Shown one piece after another: positions 1 to 6,979 of a DNA stretch of 64,000 bases (its first letter is position 1; every line of letters starts with the position of its first letter). The notes under the pieces are model-generated. The model was not told the DNA's origin. It worked only from the letters and a program-made list of their open reading frames with translations, and made no database searches. The stretch is from contig JAEYNY010000009.1 of the NCBI GenBank assembly GCA_023412275.1, forward strand, positions 28,912-92,911, written 5' to 3'. Position numbers and translations under genes: made by a program. This stretch comes from Bacillota bacterium (GTDB taxonomy: Bacteria; Bacillota; Clostridia; Acetivibrionales; DSM-1351).

Positions 1-247
1 TAATGGGTGCCAAAGGATTAAGCTGCTGATTCATATTCTGGGGCTGTGACATTGACTGGTTTATAGGATTCATAAAAGGTATAGACTGACCAGCCGTTGA
101 AGAGCCCATAGGGAAAGCTGTAGAACCGAAAGGGCCTCCAGTAGGTATTCCGGTGGGCATACTTTCCGGATTTACCATATTGTTATTTTGACGGTCGTCA
201 AAATAACAATCCGGTATGTTGTAATATGGAGTATGTGAGCTTTTCAT
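1..247 (-). CDS. gerQ: Asn/Gln/Pro/Met-rich protein, probable GerQ spore coat protein (partial)
   Basis: Open frame beginning at an ATG complementary to 245-247, preceded by an AAGGAAAGGAAG-type ribosome site, and still open at the left window edge, so only about 82 residues are visible. The visible part starts MKSSHTPYYNIPD and then becomes low-complexity, rich in Asn, Gln, Pro, Met and Gly. This is the character of the N-terminal half of GerQ, the coat protein that anchors CwlJ in the Bacillus spore. The gene sits directly downstream of a cwlJ homologue, as gerQ does in Bacillus. The conserved C-terminal GerQ domain lies outside the window, so the name rests on composition and context. Alternative: another Gln-rich coat protein. 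Confidence 0.6.
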   Translation of the reverse strand, partial: MKSSHTPYYNIPDCYFDDRQNNNMVNPESMPTGIPTGGPFGSTAFPMGSSTAGQSIPFMNPINQSMSQPQNMNQQLNPLAPI

Positions 248-280
248 AATTTATTCTTCCTTTCCTTAAGATACATTATT

Positions 281-724
281 TTAGGTACTTGCATACTTTT
301 GAGTGGGGATATAATAACAGTGCTGTTTTACTCTGGTTAAATATGTTCCGTTTTCACCGGGAGGAAAAAAGGATACACATGAAGGTTTAAACGGATTGAA
401 ATACCATAATGAGTTTGCAATAGCACCAAGAGTGTTGCCGGTCATAGCCCAATCAGCTATATCATAATGTACTTGTAAGGGAGTCATATTAAATATATTT
501 TGAGGGTTATATTGACCGTTTACGACTTCCATTACACAAGTAAACTGTCGGGGCTGGAATATTGCAGCTCTGATGTCACCATGAACTAGTCTGAAAAACT
601 CGCCATACGGAACAGTTACTCGGTTCATAACGACAGAGGCAACCCCCCTCATACCGTCGTCCCCTTCACCTTCGGCTTCACATCTTATTAATCTTGCAAG
701 AAGTTCTCGGTCTGTTAATGGCAT
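281..724 (-). CDS. cwlJ: Spore cortex-lytic cell wall hydrolase, CwlJ/SleB family
   Basis: A 147-residue protein covering the Hydrolase_2 (SleB/CwlJ catalytic) domain almost end to end, without signal peptide or peptidoglycan-binding domain, which is the size and architecture of CwlJ rather than SleB. The N-terminal LLARLIRCEAEGE stretch carries the conserved catalytic Glu, followed by GMRGVASVVMNRV and QFTCV. CwlJ-type enzymes degrade muramic-lactam cortex peptidoglycan during germination. I chose the ATG at 722-724 because AAGGTGA lies five bases upstream; a GTG at 731-733 overlaps that ribosome site. The downstream gene is a probable gerQ, forming the classic coat-anchored germination pair. 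Confidence 0.88.
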   Translation of the reverse strand: MPLTDRELLARLIRCEAEGEGDDGMRGVASVVMNRVTVPYGEFFRLVHGDIRAAIFQPRQFTCVMEVVNGQYNPQNIFNMTPLQVHYDIADWAMTGNTLGAIANSLWYFNPFKPSCVSFFPPGENGTYLTRVKQHCYYIPTQKYAST

Positions 725-918
725 ATAAATCACCTTGAAAAATAATTTTTCTATTCACATTAGTAGTATATTAAGATGAAGTGTTTAATGTTACATAATA
801 TTTAAGTACAAATTTATTTTGAGCCTTTATACTATTGGATTGTAGTGAAATCAAAAGAATGGGAAATTCATTATGTAAATTGAATACGTTAATTAACTTC
901 TGAAAAAAGATAAAACAA

Positions 919-938
919 AAGCCGGTTTAACCCGGCTT
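919..938 (-). terminator. Rho-independent terminator of mtnN
   Basis: Perfect 7-bp stem (AAGCCGG / CCGGCTT) immediately after the mtnN stop, followed on the minus strand by a T-rich run. Confidence 0.8.
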
Positions 939-942
939 AATG

Positions 943-1704
943 TCATGCTATTTCTGAAACAAAATGTTCTACAATTCCTCTGGTAAAATGAGAGGCCGCT
1001 TCTTCGATAAATCTGGGGAAGTTGATATTTGCATGCTCATCGGCTTTATCGGAAATAACACGGAATATAACATAATCAACACCATGTTCGTAACAAACCT
1101 GTGCCACGGCTGCCCCTTCCATTTCAATACATTTTAGATTTTCTATTTCCTGTGTAAGGCTTACAACCTTGCTGCTGTCTGCAATAAATTGGTCTCCGCT
1201 TGCCACTGTACCTGTTACGATATTTGGAGTACAGATATTAAACTCTTTTAAGATACTTTCATCCACATCTGTATTCAAGCAGCTAGATACATAAAATTCA
1301 GCAGATTTTTTACCCAGTGACACCATATGAGAAGGAGCAACAAATGTTCCAACTCCTAAAAGAGGTATTTCAAACTTACTGAATCCCGGCAAGGAACTTG
1401 CATCCATATCATGCTGCACCAGCTTGTCCGCGACAATTATATCGCCTATTTTTAAGTTTTTGTCAGCCCCTCCGGCAACGCCTGTAAAAAGGACAACGTC
1501 AACATCAAAGGTTTCTATAAGTGTAGTAACAGTTGAACCTGCAGCAACCTTGCCACATTTTGAGAAAACCAGAACAACGTCTTTGCCGAATAGTTTGCCA
1601 ATATAATATTCGCGCATAGCAATAGTTTTTGTTTCATTTATCAGCATGCTTTCTGCTAATAGCTTTATTTCCTGTTCCATAGCTCCAATTATTCCTATAA
1701 GCAT
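943..1704 (-). CDS. mtnN: 5'-methylthioadenosine/S-adenosylhomocysteine nucleosidase
   Basis: Cleaves the glycosidic bond of methylthioadenosine and S-adenosylhomocysteine to adenine and the thio-ribose, in methionine salvage and the activated methyl cycle. The 253-residue protein begins MLIGIIGAMEQE with the catalytic Glu in the MEQE motif, has the nucleoside phosphorylase fold signature TGVAGG, the GTVASGDQFI loop, and the IEMEGAAVAQ and VISDKAD motifs that hold the ribose-binding Glu and catalytic Asp. It is about 20 residues longer than the E. coli enzyme, mainly through a middle insertion. AGGAGG lies upstream of the ATG. Monocistronic, bracketed by terminators. Confidence 0.95.
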   Translation of the reverse strand: MLIGIIGAMEQEIKLLAESMLINETKTIAMREYYIGKLFGKDVVLVFSKCGKVAAGSTVTTLIETFDVDVVLFTGVAGGADKNLKIGDIIVADKLVQHDMDASSLPGFSKFEIPLLGVGTFVAPSHMVSLGKKSAEFYVSSCLNTDVDESILKEFNICTPNIVTGTVASGDQFIADSSKVVSLTQEIENLKCIEMEGAAVAQVCYEHGVDYVIFRVISDKADEHANINFPRFIEEAASHFTRGIVEHFVSEIA

Positions 1705-1733
1705 AAATAATCCTCCTGCTTTATAAATTTAAA

Positions 1734-1764
1734 AGGCCTGCAGGCATAATTTGCCTACAGACCT
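1734..1764 (-). terminator. Terminator of the 4Fe-4S protein gene
   Basis: 13-bp stem with G-T wobbles (1734-1746 with 1752-1764) followed on the minus strand by TTTT and further T-rich sequence; lies just downstream of the stop at 1810. Confidence 0.75.
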
Positions 1765-1809
1765 ATTATAATGGAAAAATTATTCAATTTAAACTACCAA
1801 TTCCATTAA

Positions 1810-2541
1810 TTAACTTTGCAGTACTTCTCCGTTTGTACCTATTGTTACAATACTCCAAGGAAGCATTTTTCCCGAATTAATCAAGGCAGTTTTAACCGCA
1901 CTTACAATGCCTCCACAGCAAGGGACTTCCATTCGGAGAACTTTCACACTGTTAATGTTATTGTTTGCAATAATTGCAGTAAGTTTCTCTGAATAATCAC
2001 CTTCGTCCAACTTAGGACATCCGATAAGTGTAATTCTGTTTTTCATGAAATCCTTGTGAATGTTTGCATATGCGTATGCAGTGCAATCGGCGGCAATCAG
2101 CAGGTCGCAGTTGTCAAAGTATGGTGCATTAACCGGAACTAGCTTGATTTGACATGGCCACTGCATAAGCTCTGATACCGCTGGAACAGAAGCTGCAGTT
2201 GATACGGGTTCCGCCGCCGGAGCCTTCTTTATTGCCATTGCTCTAGAACCGGGGCATCCGCCGTGCATGTGATGATGTATTGGAGGAGTTTGTACAGCGG
2301 TTTTCATTTCAATATTCTTTTTGACAAGTTCTTCATCGTATGCATCTGCTTCTCGTTCCTCAATAGTTATTGCATTTGTAGGACATTCAGGAAGGCAATT
2401 TCCGAGCCCGTCACAGTAACTGTCGGATATAAGTTTTGCCTTGCCGTTTTCTATAACCAGTGCACCTTCATGACATGCTGTTACACATAACCCGCACCCA
2501 TTGCACTTTTCTTCATCTATTCTTATAATATTTCTCTTCAT
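1810..2541 (-). CDS. Two-cluster 4Fe-4S ferredoxin-like protein
   Basis: A 243-residue cytoplasmic protein with an N-terminal ferredoxin module: CNGCGLCVTAC at about residues 14-24 and a variant second site CDGLGNCLPECP at about 43-54, where the usual CxxCxxC is replaced by Cx5C. A His/Met-rich linker (IHHHMHGGCPG) follows. The C-terminal half carries further conserved-looking cysteines (IGCPKLD and VPCCGG), so it is more than an electron shuttle. Related proteins often sit next to Crp/Fnr regulators and hybrid-cluster proteins, and here a Crp/Fnr gene is divergently transcribed 117 bp away. Substrate and partner are unknown; a role in redox or nitrosative stress is inference. Start supported by AAAGGAGAG. 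Confidence 0.75.
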   Translation of the reverse strand: MKRNIIRIDEEKCNGCGLCVTACHEGALVIENGKAKLISDSYCDGLGNCLPECPTNAITIEEREADAYDEELVKKNIEMKTAVQTPPIHHHMHGGCPGSRAMAIKKAPAAEPVSTAASVPAVSELMQWPCQIKLVPVNAPYFDNCDLLIAADCTAYAYANIHKDFMKNRITLIGCPKLDEGDYSEKLTAIIANNNINSVKVLRMEVPCCGGIVSAVKTALINSGKMLPWSIVTIGTNGEVLQS

Positions 2542-2630
2542 AATATAACTCTCCTTTAAATATATATTTGATTTTGTTTGTCGTTTAAATGATTATGTAA
2601 TTATTATAAGGTATAATTATATTAAGTTCG

Positions 2631-2644
2631 GTATCTGGAGATAC
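2631..2644. promoter_or_regulatory. Candidate Crp/Fnr-type operator
   Basis: The palindrome GTATCTGGAGATAC lies in the divergent intergenic region, directly in front of the AAGGAGG ribosome site of the Crp/Fnr regulator and downstream of a TATAAT at 2612-2617. Position and symmetry fit autoregulation; binding is inferred. Confidence 0.4.
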
Positions 2645-2657
2645 AAAAGGAGGAACT

Positions 2658-3371
2658 ATGAAATTAAACGAAAGTGAAATTAAAAATATAACAGAGGTCC
2701 TTATCAATTGTGAACTGTTTGAGAACTTTGACGGTAAATCAATTATTTCAATCCTTGAATGCTTCAGCCCAAAGGTTTACAGCTATAACAAGGGAGATTA
2801 TATAGTAATGGCAGGGGGCAGGTATCAAGGGGTGGGGATACTTTTGGAGGGTAACGGAGTTGTAACTAAGGAAAATGCTGCTGGAAATCGTGTAATGATG
2901 AGTCTCATCAAGCCGGGAAGTATTTTTGGTGAGGTCATTGCATTTTCCGGGACAGAAAAATGGCCTTCAAACGTTCAGGCTCAAACTAATTGTCGAGTGA
3001 TGTTTATAGAAAATGAAATGATCTTAAATCAATGCAGTGATGCTTGCTCTTATCATTCACAGCTTATAAGGAACCTTTTAAAAAGTGTTTCTACAAGGGC
3101 GATTATGCTTAACAGAAGAGTAGAATATCTTTCAATGAAAGGAATTAACTCCAAAATTGCGTCCTTTTTACTTGAAAACATGGGAAAGGCAGGCAGCAAT
3201 ACTTTCAGGCTTCCAGTAAACAGAAATGAAATGGCGGAATTTCTGAATATATCCAGGCCTTCCATGTCAAGAGAGATGGGAATAATGCGTGACATGGGTA
3301 TTATTGAATTTCAGAAGGAAGCCGTAAAAATAATTGATGCTGAGAAATTGAAAAGCATGATAGAGGAATAA
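2658..3371 (+). CDS. Crp/Fnr family transcriptional regulator
   Basis: A 237-residue regulator with an N-terminal cyclic-nucleotide-binding-like beta-roll (glycines at KPGSIFGEVIAFSG, about residues 92-105) and a C-terminal winged helix. The recognition region reads FRLPVNRNEMAEFLNISRPSMSREM. The usual cNMP phosphate-cassette Arg is not obvious and there is no N-terminal Fnr cysteine cluster, so the ligand is unclear; scattered cysteines (NCELF, ECFSP, QCSDACS) could sense redox or NO. Divergent to the 4Fe-4S protein, which is its likely target. AAGGAGG precedes the ATG. Confidence 0.88.
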   Translation: MKLNESEIKNITEVLINCELFENFDGKSIISILECFSPKVYSYNKGDYIVMAGGRYQGVGILLEGNGVVTKENAAGNRVMMSLIKPGSIFGEVIAFSGTEKWPSNVQAQTNCRVMFIENEMILNQCSDACSYHSQLIRNLLKSVSTRAIMLNRRVEYLSMKGINSKIASFLLENMGKAGSNTFRLPVNRNEMAEFLNISRPSMSREMGIMRDMGIIEFQKEAVKIIDAEKLKSMIEE

Positions 3372-3397
3372 TTTTGTATGGAAAATATTGAACTTAT

Positions 3398-3436
3398 AAT
3401 ATTAATATGATATCATTTAGATATCATATTAATATT
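3398..3436. repeat. Perfect 17-bp inverted repeat
   Basis: Arms 3398-3414 and 3420-3436 are perfectly complementary, both AT-rich with a GATATC core, separated by ATTTA. It lies between the Crp/Fnr stop and the SPFH gene. It could act as a terminator in either direction or as an operator for the downstream gene; no clean T-run follows the second arm. Confidence 0.7.
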
Positions 3437-3469
3437 TAATTTGTTGTTAATTTTGGGAGGTTGATAGTT

Positions 3470-4339
3470 ATGAAAGAAATTGAAGGAAAAACCGCTTCTG
3501 GTGGAAAAATTCTTTTAGGAGCATTTTTTATACTTATTTTGAGTATAGTTATTTTCGGAATAGGTGTATATAAAGAAGCTAATGTTTTAATTGCACTGGG
3601 ACTTGTTTTATTTATTGTGTTTATATTTATACTTCCCGGATTTTTTACTATTCAGCCTAATCAAGCTATGGTATTGATTCTTTTTGGAAAGTATACGGGA
3701 ACTGTTAAAAAAGAAGGCTGGCACTGGGCTAATCCTTTTTGTTCAAAGAAAAAGATTTCATTAAGGTCAAGAAATATTAACGGAGAAAAAATAAAGGTTA
3801 ACGATGAAATGGGTAATCCTATTGAAATAGCAGCAGTAATTGTTTGGAGAGTTGAAAATACCGTTGAGGCCATATTTGATGTAGATAATTATGTTGACTA
3901 TGTAAATGTACAGAGTGAGTCTGCTTTGAGACATTTGGCTGGAATGTATCCATATGACAATACCGAAGATACTCATACAATTTCATTAAGGGGAAGTACA
4001 GATGAGGTTGCAGAAGCGCTTAAAAACGAACTTCAGCAAAGGCTTGGAAAAGCAGGTGTAATTGTTGAGGAAGCAAGACTGTCTCATTTGGCATATGCAC
4101 CGGAAATAGCTGCAGCAATGCTTCAAAGACAGCAAGCGGCTGCCATAATTGCTGCGAGACAGAAAATAGTTGAAGGTGCTGTTGGGATGGTTCAGATGGC
4201 ACTTAACAAGCTTAGTGAAAATGAAATAGTGGAGCTTGACGAAGAAAGAAAGGCTGCAATGGTCAGCAACTTATTGGTGGTATTATGCGGTGAGAGAAAT
4301 ACACAGCCGGTTATAAACACCGGAACCTTGCATAACTAA
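3470..4339 (+). CDS. SPFH/Band-7 (stomatin-prohibitin) domain membrane protein
   Basis: A 289-residue protein with two hydrophobic segments near the N-terminus (about residues 13-33 and 36-58), then a Band-7 domain beginning at FFTIQPNQAMVLILFGKYTGTV and continuing through WHWANPF, and a helical C-terminus with the ARLSHLAYAPEIAAAMLQRQQA stretch typical of stomatin-like scaffolds. Such proteins oligomerise in the membrane and organise microdomains or regulate membrane proteases; no NfeD partner is adjacent. The ATG at 3470 follows GGGAGG by nine bases; an in-frame TTG nine bases earlier is less likely. A ribbon-helix-helix gene follows 15 bases later. Confidence 0.9.
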   Translation: MKEIEGKTASGGKILLGAFFILILSIVIFGIGVYKEANVLIALGLVLFIVFIFILPGFFTIQPNQAMVLILFGKYTGTVKKEGWHWANPFCSKKKISLRSRNINGEKIKVNDEMGNPIEIAAVIVWRVENTVEAIFDVDNYVDYVNVQSESALRHLAGMYPYDNTEDTHTISLRGSTDEVAEALKNELQQRLGKAGVIVEEARLSHLAYAPEIAAAMLQRQQAAAIIAARQKIVEGAVGMVQMALNKLSENEIVELDEERKAAMVSNLLVVLCGERNTQPVINTGTLHN

Positions 4340-4354
4340 AAAGGCGATGGTAAT

Positions 4355-4540
4355 ATGGCGGAAAAAAAGACACTTTTACTTAGGCTCAGTCCCAAAATGT
4401 GGGAAGAAATATCGAAGTGGGCTGATGATGAATTCCGGTCTGTAAATGGCCAGATAGAGTATCTCATCAGTGAAGCACTTCGTAAACGTAATAAGTCAGC
4501 CCCCAAAACGGATTCCGACAAGGAAGAAGCTGACGGTTGA
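4355..4540 (+). CDS. Small Arc-like ribbon-helix-helix protein
   Basis: A 61-residue protein with the pattern of an Arc/MetJ fold: a short basic beta strand (KKTLLLRLSP), helix (MWEEISKWADDEF), turn with Asn-Gly (SVNGQ) and second helix (IEYLISEALRKR), then a charged tail. Ribbon-helix-helix proteins bind DNA as dimers through the beta strand. It is almost certainly co-transcribed with the SPFH gene 15 bases upstream and both are closed by a terminator. Its target is unknown; autoregulation through the inverted repeat at 3398-3436 is one possibility. Confidence 0.75.
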   Translation: MAEKKTLLLRLSPKMWEEISKWADDEFRSVNGQIEYLISEALRKRNKSAPKTDSDKEEADG

Positions 4541-4553
4541 TTAAATTAAGAGA

Positions 4554-4588
4554 AGACACGGCATAACAAAAAAAGCCGGGTCTTTTCC
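4554..4588 (+). terminator. Terminator of the SPFH-RHH operon
   Basis: Arms AGACACGGC and GCCGGGTCT (8 of 9 paired) followed by TTTT. Confidence 0.8.
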
Positions 4589-4710
4589 TGTTTAAGAATT
4601 TCTCTGATAAACTTTTACATTTCTTAATAAATAGTTAAAATTTTTATGCTATAATGTAGATTATATTGCAGCAAAATAAAAACAATATATATTATGAAAG
4701 GACGTTTGAT

Positions 4711-5325
4711 TTGGATAAAGTCATGAAAATAGGTATTTGCGGAGGTACATTCGATCCTGTTCATGTTGGACATCTGGCAATTGCCGAACTGGTCAGGGAA
4801 GAATTTGCATTGGATAAGGTATTATTTATACCATCGGGGAAACCGCCTCACAAAGACCTTGATTCAGTAACTGACCCTGTTCACAGATTGAACATGGTAC
4901 AGTGTGCAGTGAGTACAAATCCAAACTTTGAAGCGGTTTCTATTGAGGTAGAACGCCGAGGATACACATATACGGTAGATACGCTTAAACAGCTGCATGA
5001 ACTTTATCCTAAGGGTACAGAGTTTTATTATATAATAGGTGCTGATGTAGTAATGGATCTTTTGAAATGGAAAAATGCGGATGAAGTGTTTACACTAACA
5101 AGTTTTATAGCATTAATGCGACCCGGGTTCAATGATGAAGAATTTAAGACACGTTTAACTTATTTAAAGAGCAAATATAATGTTAATATTACAGGCTTTG
5201 AAGCGCCCTTAATTGAAATCTCATCAACCTTTATAAGAGATCGAATAAAAAGTGGAAAGTCTGTTAAATATTTTACAACTGAGCCTGTTGAAAGGTATAT
5301 AAAGGAAAACAAATTATATATTTAA
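4711..5325 (+). CDS. nadD: Nicotinate-nucleotide adenylyltransferase
   Basis: Transfers AMP from ATP to nicotinate mononucleotide, giving deamido-NAD in NAD synthesis. The nucleotidyltransferase signature GGTFDPVHVGH occurs at the N-terminus and the C-terminal ISSTFIRDRIK motif is present; 204 residues is the family length. The most plausible start is the TTG at 4711, eight bases after AAAGGA; the ATG at 4723 is 20 bases away from that site, and more upstream in-frame codons lack one. First gene of the widespread Firmicute nadD-yqeK-LytR_C-rsfS order, which supports the call. A TATAAT at 4650-4655 may be its -10. Confidence 0.95.
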   Translation: MDKVMKIGICGGTFDPVHVGHLAIAELVREEFALDKVLFIPSGKPPHKDLDSVTDPVHRLNMVQCAVSTNPNFEAVSIEVERRGYTYTVDTLKQLHELYPKGTEFYYIIGADVVMDLLKWKNADEVFTLTSFIALMRPGFNDEEFKTRLTYLKSKYNVNITGFEAPLIEISSTFIRDRIKSGKSVKYFTTEPVERYIKENKLYI

Positions 5326-5336
5326 GAGGATGGAAA

Positions 5337-5918
5337 ATGAATTTTAGTGAAATGGATATACTGCTTAAAAAGTCCCTAAAACCGGGAAGGTACATTCATT
5401 CTGTTAATACTATGAAAGTCGCTGTTGAATTGGCTGAACATTATGGTGAGGATGTAGAAAAAGCTAAAGTGGCAGGACTTTTGCATGATTGTGCTAAGAA
5501 CTTTGATGACAATGAAACAAAGCTGTATTGTATTCAAAATCACATAGAACTCAGTCCTATTGAGGAAAAGCAGTTATTCCTTATGCATGGGGCAGTAGGT
5601 GCTGTAGTGGCAAGACAAAAGTACTGCGTGGACGATCCTGACGTACTAAATGCAATTAAGTATCATACTACCGGATTTGCAGGAATGAGTACAATGGATA
5701 AAATAATATTTCTGGCTGATTACATTGAGCCGGGAAGGACCCACGGCGATGTACAGGAAGCACGAAGTTTGGCATTCGTAGATTTGGATCGTGCTTTGAT
5801 AAGTGCTTTTAATAGTGTAATAAAATACGTTATTAGCCAAAATGGCTTAATTCATCCATTTACTATTGAGGCAAGAAACTATATATTATTAATGACACAA
5901 AAAACTGAGGATAACTAG
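5337..5918 (+). CDS. yqeK: HD-domain bis(5'-nucleosyl)-tetraphosphatase (symmetrical), YqeK
   Basis: A 193-residue HD-superfamily phosphohydrolase. The metal ligands are visible as H in RYIHSVNT, the HD pair in LLHDCAKN, H in MHGAVG and the late IIFLADYIEPGR motif diagnostic of YqeK. The family hydrolyses diadenosine tetraphosphate symmetrically to two ADP. Eleven bases separate it from nadD, and AGAGGATGG provides the ribosome site. Context next to nadD and rsfS is conserved across Firmicutes. Confidence 0.93.
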   Translation: MNFSEMDILLKKSLKPGRYIHSVNTMKVAVELAEHYGEDVEKAKVAGLLHDCAKNFDDNETKLYCIQNHIELSPIEEKQLFLMHGAVGAVVARQKYCVDDPDVLNAIKYHTTGFAGMSTMDKIIFLADYIEPGRTHGDVQEARSLAFVDLDRALISAFNSVIKYVISQNGLIHPFTIEARNYILLMTQKTEDN

Positions 5919-5936
5919 TTTTGGAGATAATAAAAA

Positions 5937-6440
5937 ATGAGTAAATTTATTAAATTTGTATTTTATGCAGTAGGAACATTTTTGCTACTGTTTTCATCAA
6001 TTATAGTAGGGGCGAATTTTTATAAAGATTCAGGTGTTTTCGACAAAAAGGTTGTTGAAGTAAAAAAGCAACCCGTCAAGCCTGCACCTGCATCAAAGAC
6101 CCCCGGAAAAATAATAGTGGATAGCCAGCCAATTGAGGATTCCGCTAAAGACACCGCTGAAACAACAAAGAAGAGTGGAAAGACCACAGTTCAGGTTATT
6201 AATTGTACGGGTAAAAAAGGTCTCGCAGGAGAGGTTAAGACTATGCTTGTGGCACAGGGGTTTGAGGCAAGTGCCGAAACGGGCAAAGTTCAAAGTACTT
6301 CTCAAATAATTGTAAGAAAGAAAGGCATAAAGACAGGTGCAATCAGCAACATGTTAAAAATATCTAAGGTTTCAGAAGAAATACAGGCTGAACCCAATTT
6401 TGATATTACAATAATTCTTGGAAATGATTATAATCCTTAA
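5937..6440 (+). CDS. LytR_C domain membrane-anchored protein
   Basis: A 167-residue protein with an N-terminal transmembrane segment (about residues 5-27), a Pro/Lys/Thr-rich extracytoplasmic linker (about 40-88) and a C-terminal LytR_C domain beginning TTVQVINCTGKKGLAG and ending at the acidic/hydrophobic IIVRK...ITIILGNDY region. LytR_C domains are often attached to LytR-CpsA-Psr wall-polymer ligases, but the catalytic LCP domain is absent here, so this is the stand-alone version. Function is unknown; location between yqeK and rsfS fits an operon in which LCP-like proteins are frequent. Confidence 0.85.
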   Translation: MSKFIKFVFYAVGTFLLLFSSIIVGANFYKDSGVFDKKVVEVKKQPVKPAPASKTPGKIIVDSQPIEDSAKDTAETTKKSGKTTVQVINCTGKKGLAGEVKTMLVAQGFEASAETGKVQSTSQIIVRKKGIKTGAISNMLKISKVSEEIQAEPNFDITIILGNDYNP

Positions 6441-6472
6441 TATAAAACAATCAGAAGATGAGGTGCAAAATA

Positions 6473-6817
6473 TTGGATTCAAAAACATTGGTAGACAAAA
6501 TCGTGGCGGCCATGGAAGATAAGAAGGCAAAGGATATAAGCATAATTGATATTCATGATATTACTATTATTGCCGACTATTTTGTTATATGCAGCGGTAC
6601 ATCCTCGACTCATATAAAGGCTATAGCTGATGAAGTAGATTTCAAACTGGCTGAAATGGGGTTGGAGGCACACCACAAGGAAGGTTACGATTCTGCAAGA
6701 TGGATTCTACTGGACTACGCTGACGTTGTAATTCATGTTTTCCATCAGGAAGACAGAGGGTTTTACAATCTGGAAAGACTATGGTCTGACGGAGAAATGA
6801 CTAGCATTAGATATTGA
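6473..6817 (+). CDS. rsfS: Ribosomal silencing factor RsfS
   Basis: Binds ribosomal protein L14 (uL14) and blocks 30S-50S joining when nutrients are short. The 114-residue sequence has the family landmarks DISIIDI, ADYFVICSGTSSTHIKAIAD, GYDSARWILLDYADVVIHVF and the YNLERLWSD end. I place the start at the TTG at 6473 because GAGGTG lies seven bases upstream and gives the usual family length; an ATG at 6458 is in frame but the GAGGTG would then fall inside the gene. Last gene of the nadD operon. Confidence 0.95.
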   Translation: MDSKTLVDKIVAAMEDKKAKDISIIDIHDITIIADYFVICSGTSSTHIKAIADEVDFKLAEMGLEAHHKEGYDSARWILLDYADVVIHVFHQEDRGFYNLERLWSDGEMTSIRY

Positions 6818-6850
6818 ACATTATAATAAGTTGTGCTTTAATATTATTGG

Positions 6851-6880
6851 GAAAAGCATTAACTATGCTTTTCTTATTTT
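6851..6880 (+). terminator. Terminator of the nadD-rsfS operon
   Basis: Perfect 9-bp stem GAAAAGCAT / ATGCTTTTC with a 5-base loop, followed by TTATTTTA. Confidence 0.8.
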
Positions 6881-6979
6881 ATGCTGTTTTTGATAAGTAA
6901 AATAAACATTTAAATTTTTTTAATATTTATAATAAAAAGGACAGGGTATTTAGCTATCCTGCCTGGAAACGGAGATAAA

